Source: Granulicella sp. dw_53
GTDB taxonomy: Bacteria; Acidobacteriota; Terriglobia; Terriglobales; Acidobacteriaceae
Assembly (NCBI RefSeq): GCF_018449545.1
Contig: NZ_JAAVUR010000005.1
Span: forward strand, 327,793-391,792
DNA length: 64,000 bases
Reading direction: 5' to 3'
A program made the position numbers and the translations under genes. Numbering within the stretch: the first letter of the stretch is position 1; each line of letters opens with the position of its first letter. The notes under the pieces were generated by a model, which did no database searches, was not told the DNA's origin, and saw only the letters and a program-made list of their open reading frames with translations. This document shows, piece by piece, positions 61,818-64,000 of the stretch.

Positions 61818-62396
61818 ATGCGGGTAGTTTTTCTTTTGGTTTTATTGATGGGGGTTTCGGGGTTGGGGTTTGGGCAGGGGGTTGGGTCTGCGGTGGGTGG
61901 TGGGGAGGAGACGATTCTTCCTACTCGGCCGATTCCTTCGGGGCTGGCTCCGGGGATGCAGGTGAAGTTGGTGAAGGATACGGCAGACGAGAAGGTGTAT
62001 GCCGTGGTCTTTCAGAAGGGCGATGAGGTGTTAAGTGGGCTGACGGACTTTGCGATTCAGCACAAGGTGGAGGATGCGCACTTTACCGGCATTGGCGCGG
62101 TGAGTGGAGCTACGTTGGGTTGGCTGAATCTGGGGCGGAAGGTGTATCACGCGATTCAGGTGAAGGAGCAGGTGGAGGTGCTCTCGATGATGGGGGATGT
62201 CGCGACCTTCAACGGGAGGCCAGTGGTCCATACGCATGTTGTGCTGGGGAAGCATGACGGGTCTACCGTGGGAGGGCATCTGTGGGAGATGCATGTGAAC
62301 CCTACGCTGGAGGTGTTCGTTACGGTAAATAGCGTGCCGCTGCGGAAGAGGCCGGATGAGGCTTCGGGGATGAAGGTGATTGACCCTACTCAGTAG
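61818..62396 (+). CDS. Exported PPC (DUF296) domain protein
   Basis: About 192 residues. A signal peptide (VVFLLVLLMGVSGLGFGQ) is followed by a PPC/DUF296 domain: YAVVFQKGDEVLSGLTDFA, DAHFTGIGAVSGATLGW, VEVLSMMGDVATFNGRPVVHTHVVLG, GGHLWEMHVNPTLEVFV. The His cluster (HTHVVLGKHDG and GGHLWEMHV) may bind metal, as in other bacterial members. This domain is DNA-binding in plant AHL proteins, but an exported form cannot have that role. Start ATG 61818 gives the signal peptide; GGGAG lies 10 nt upstream. It follows phhA but a repeat separates them, and it is followed by another copy. Confidence 0.85.
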   Translation: MRVVFLLVLLMGVSGLGFGQGVGSAVGGGEETILPTRPIPSGLAPGMQVKLVKDTADEKVYAVVFQKGDEVLSGLTDFAIQHKVEDAHFTGIGAVSGATLGWLNLGRKVYHAIQVKEQVEVLSMMGDVATFNGRPVVHTHVVLGKHDGSTVGGHLWEMHVNPTLEVFVTVNSVPLRKRPDEASGMKVIDPTQ

Positions 62397-62427
62397 GGTG
62401 ACTGTGGATTTCGTGGATGGGCGGATG

Positions 62428-62549
62428 AAGGCGTAACGGTGATTATGGGGATAAAAAACTGATAAGAGCTAAGGCAAAGGTTAACTGCAACTGCAACTGC
62501 AACTGCAAAGGCCTAACACCGATTTAAAACGATGACACCGATTTTTTAT
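62428..62549 (+). repeat. GGCGTAACGG/ACACCGATTT repeat, full copy 2 with hexamer array
   Basis: Same order of boxes as 61676-61780. Between them AACTGC is repeated four times in tandem (62483-62506). It lies 32 bp after the DUF296 gene and before the convergent SUMT gene. Confidence 0.65.
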
Positions 62550-62606
62550 GGCGCCGATTTTTGAGCTTTGGGTGTTTAGTGGTGGGTGGTTTTGGTTGAG
62601 TGTTGG

Positions 62607-63386
62607 TTATGGCTTTGGGTTTGTTTGGATGGCTTGGCCGATTAGGAGGAGGACTGGGGCTGGGCCTATGGGGGCGGTACCAAGGTGTTCCAGGGTGGTG
62701 GGGCAGACGTGTTCGTCGGGGGTGGAGGCTTTGCTGACGGCGACGCAGGGGGTGGTGGGTGGGATGCCGGATTCGATGAGGCTGGCGGCGAGGGTGGTGA
62801 AGTCGCGGCCGGGCATGTAGAGGACGAGGGTGGAGTCGTCGGGGAAGGCTCCGGACCACATTTGTGAGGGCGTCAGGGTGACTTTGCCGGCGGCGTGGTG
62901 GGCGGTGGCGAGGATGAGCTTGCTGGCGGCGTTGCGGTCGGTGAGGGGCGTTTGCAGGGAGGCGGCTACGGCGAAGGCGGCGGTGATGCCGGGGACGATC
63001 TCGAAGGGGAGGCTGTGTTCGCGGAGGAAGGCGATCTCTTCGCCGGCGCGGCCGAAGACGAGGGGGTCGCCGGATTTGAGGCGGAGTACGGAACTGCCGG
63101 GTTCGCCGTCTTTGGAGCTGGCGTGTTGGAGCATGAGGTCATGGATGCCAGCCTGTGTGATGCGAGGCTGGCCGCAGCGTTTGCCGACGGGGATGATGAG
63201 GGCGGTGGGGCTGGCGAGGTCGAGGACGGCGTCGGAGACGAGGTCGTCGGGGAGGATGACGTCGCAGGTGCGGAGGAGGTGGGCGGCGCGGAGGGTGAGG
63301 AGCGACGGATCGCCGGGACCTGCGCCAACGAGGTAGACGTGGCCGGGTTGGGCGTCCAGGTCGCTGTTCTGGGGGTTGGAGCTCAT
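62607..63386 (-). CDS. cobA: Uroporphyrinogen-III C-methyltransferase (SUMT)
   Basis: A 259-residue methyltransferase that adds two methyl groups to uroporphyrinogen III to give precorrin-2, the branch point to siroheme and cobalamin. Motifs: VYLVGAGPGDPSLLTLRAA (SAM loop), PVGKRCGQPRITQAGIHDLM, RLKSGDPLVFGRAGEEIAFL, EIVPGITAAFAVAA and LTDRNAAS, all family hallmarks. The aromatic residue before DxLV is replaced by Pro (LPDDLVSDAV). Its ATG overlaps the stop of the upstream siroheme gene by four bases (ATGA), so they are co-translated. It supplies the corrin precursor for the cobalamin genes nearby, or siroheme. Confidence 0.93.
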   Translation of the reverse strand: MSSNPQNSDLDAQPGHVYLVGAGPGDPSLLTLRAAHLLRTCDVILPDDLVSDAVLDLASPTALIIPVGKRCGQPRITQAGIHDLMLQHASSKDGEPGSSVLRLKSGDPLVFGRAGEEIAFLREHSLPFEIVPGITAAFAVAASLQTPLTDRNAASKLILATAHHAAGKVTLTPSQMWSGAFPDDSTLVLYMPGRDFTTLAASLIESGIPPTTPCVAVSKASTPDEHVCPTTLEHLGTAPIGPAPVLLLIGQAIQTNPKP

Positions 63387-64000
63387 GCTTCGTCCTCTAG
63401 TTCGGAGAGTACAGGGAGGGGATTGGTCTTGGCGTGCTCGCGAGCGAGGGTGCGGGAGGGGCAGCCGTCGTAGCCGCAGACCTCGCGGGAGGCGAGCTGG
63501 TGGAGGAGGAGCTTGCGGGAGTCGTTGAGGGGCTCGGCGGCGACGACCTCGCGGCGGAGGTTGCCGAGGTCGGCGAGCCAGTCGCCGGTGTCGAGGGGGA
63601 GCTGGGCGTTGATCTCCTTGCGGAGGCGCTGGGCGAGGGCGGGACTGGCTCCGGCGGTGGAGATGGCGATCTGGAGGTCGCCACGGCGGACGACGGAGGG
63701 GAAGTAGAAGTCGCAGAAGGGTGGGTCGTCGACGGCGTTGCAGAGGACGTTGGCGGCGGTGGCCTCGTGGTAGACGGCGCGGTTGACGGCGGGGACGTTG
63801 GTGGCGGTGACGACGAGGAACCAGGCGGGGACGGGGTTGGAGACGTCTCCGGGGGCGAAGGGGCGGGGGGTGTCCCCGCTCCCCCCCGCGGCCGCGCGGG
63901 CGAGCATGGGGGGGGTCGGCCGGGGAGCGGCGGCCGGGCCCTCGCCGTTCGCGGCGCCGGGGGACGCGGCGCTGGGATCGTCGTGGGTGCTGGGCGCCGT
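63383..64000 (-). CDS. Precorrin-2 dehydrogenase/sirohydrochlorin ferrochelatase, 5' part missing
   Basis: The frame is open to the window edge, so the N-terminus lies outside or is corrupted. The visible C-terminal part fits the CysG-N/Met8/SirC family: FLVVTATNVPAVNRAVYHEAT, NVLCNAVDDPPFCDFYFPSVVRRGDLQIAISTAGASPALAQRLRKEI is the hallmark block. These enzymes oxidise precorrin-2 and may insert iron to make siroheme. The NAD-binding glycine motif that should precede this is not visible. The last ~110 bases are extremely GC-rich and low in complexity. An ATG at 63907 would give a 174-residue fragment lacking the fold's start, so I treat the gene as partial. It overlaps the SUMT gene. Confidence 0.85.
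   Translation of the reverse strand, partial: TAPSTHDDPSAASPGAANGEGPAAAPRPTPPMLARAAAGGSGDTPRPFAPGDVSNPVPAWFLVVTATNVPAVNRAVYHEATAANVLCNAVDDPPFCDFYFPSVVRRGDLQIAISTAGASPALAQRLRKEINAQLPLDTGDWLADLGNLRREVVAAEPLNDSRKLLLHQLASREVCGYDGCPSRTLAREHAKTNPLPVLSELEDEA
63890..64000. other. Abnormally GC-rich right edge, possibly poor sequence
   Basis: Runs of G/C and a base composition unlike the rest of the window. The translated sequence upstream of RPFAPGD contains only scattered pieces (for example APRPTPPMLARAAAGG) that could be a damaged version of the expected precorrin-2 dehydrogenase N-terminus. Contig-end artefact or low-quality bases are likely. Confidence 0.4.

Noticed and set aside
62483..62506. 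CRISPR-like array from the AACTGC repeats
   Set aside because: Four contiguous hexamers without spacers; a simple tandem repeat.

Overview
The window looks like a chromosomal segment of a soil Acidobacteriota of the Terriglobia type (Granulicella/Terriglobus/Edaphobacter group). This is an inference from two very long Oar-like TonB receptors with N-terminal carboxypeptidase-regulatory-like domains, a dense set of secreted glycoside hydrolases, PQQ propeller proteins and many short structured intergenic repeats. No rRNA, tRNA, CRISPR array, insertion sequence or phage gene was recognised.

Layout. 1-2.2 kb: end of an alkaline-phosphatase-superfamily gene and an MmsA-type semialdehyde dehydrogenase. 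2.2-3 kb: a gene-free stretch full of hairpin repeats. 3-7.4 kb: a quinone-oxidoreductase-like gene, an AT-richer orphan with an eCIS-core (DUF4157) HExxH domain, and a secreted TPR protein. 7.7-19.6 kb: an amine/amino-acid locus: class III aminotransferase and FCD-type GntR regulator on the minus strand, then divergently a TonB receptor, M20 peptidase, Na+/solute symporter, a P1 (NylC/DmpA-type) peptidase and a copper amine oxidase. With MmsA this could turn an imported peptide or amide into a terminal amine, a semialdehyde and an acyl-CoA. 19.7-20.7 kb: an orphan methyltransferase-like gene.

20.8-39 kb: a glycan-use region: a second TonB receptor with a Tat-exported phosphatase-fold protein and an unknown partner, then GH35, GH3, GH2, GH29 and GH20 enzymes around a DeoR-type regulator. 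AT-rich TGATCA palindromes lie in front of the TonB receptor, the GH29/DeoR pair and the GH20 gene. 39-48.1 kb: a cobalt/cobalamin region: phosphatase, CbtB, CbtA, an SDR, a cobalamin riboswitch, cobN (with an N-terminal ferredoxin-like extension) and an overlapping gene that fuses a ChlI-type ATPase to a ChlD-type VWA domain. The siroheme genes at the far right edge (SUMT, precorrin-2 dehydrogenase) belong to the same tetrapyrrole theme.

48.2-52.1 kb: a tandem pair of PQQ propeller genes sharing a leader with a covarying hairpin; the second copy is frameshifted. 52.3-62.4 kb: mixed genes: aldo-keto reductase, ATP-grasp-like protein, PilZ protein followed by a response regulator with Glu at the phosphorylation site, YceI, MFS transporter, AraC regulator, NmrA-like protein, phenylalanine hydroxylase and a secreted PPC/DUF296 protein. 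The last ~100 bases are abnormally GC-rich and may be poor sequence.

The best candidates for undescribed biology are the three-copy ~200-nt structured intergenic element (2.5, 53.4 and 58.3 kb), the paired leader RNA of the PQQ genes, and the NylC-like/copper amine oxidase locus.
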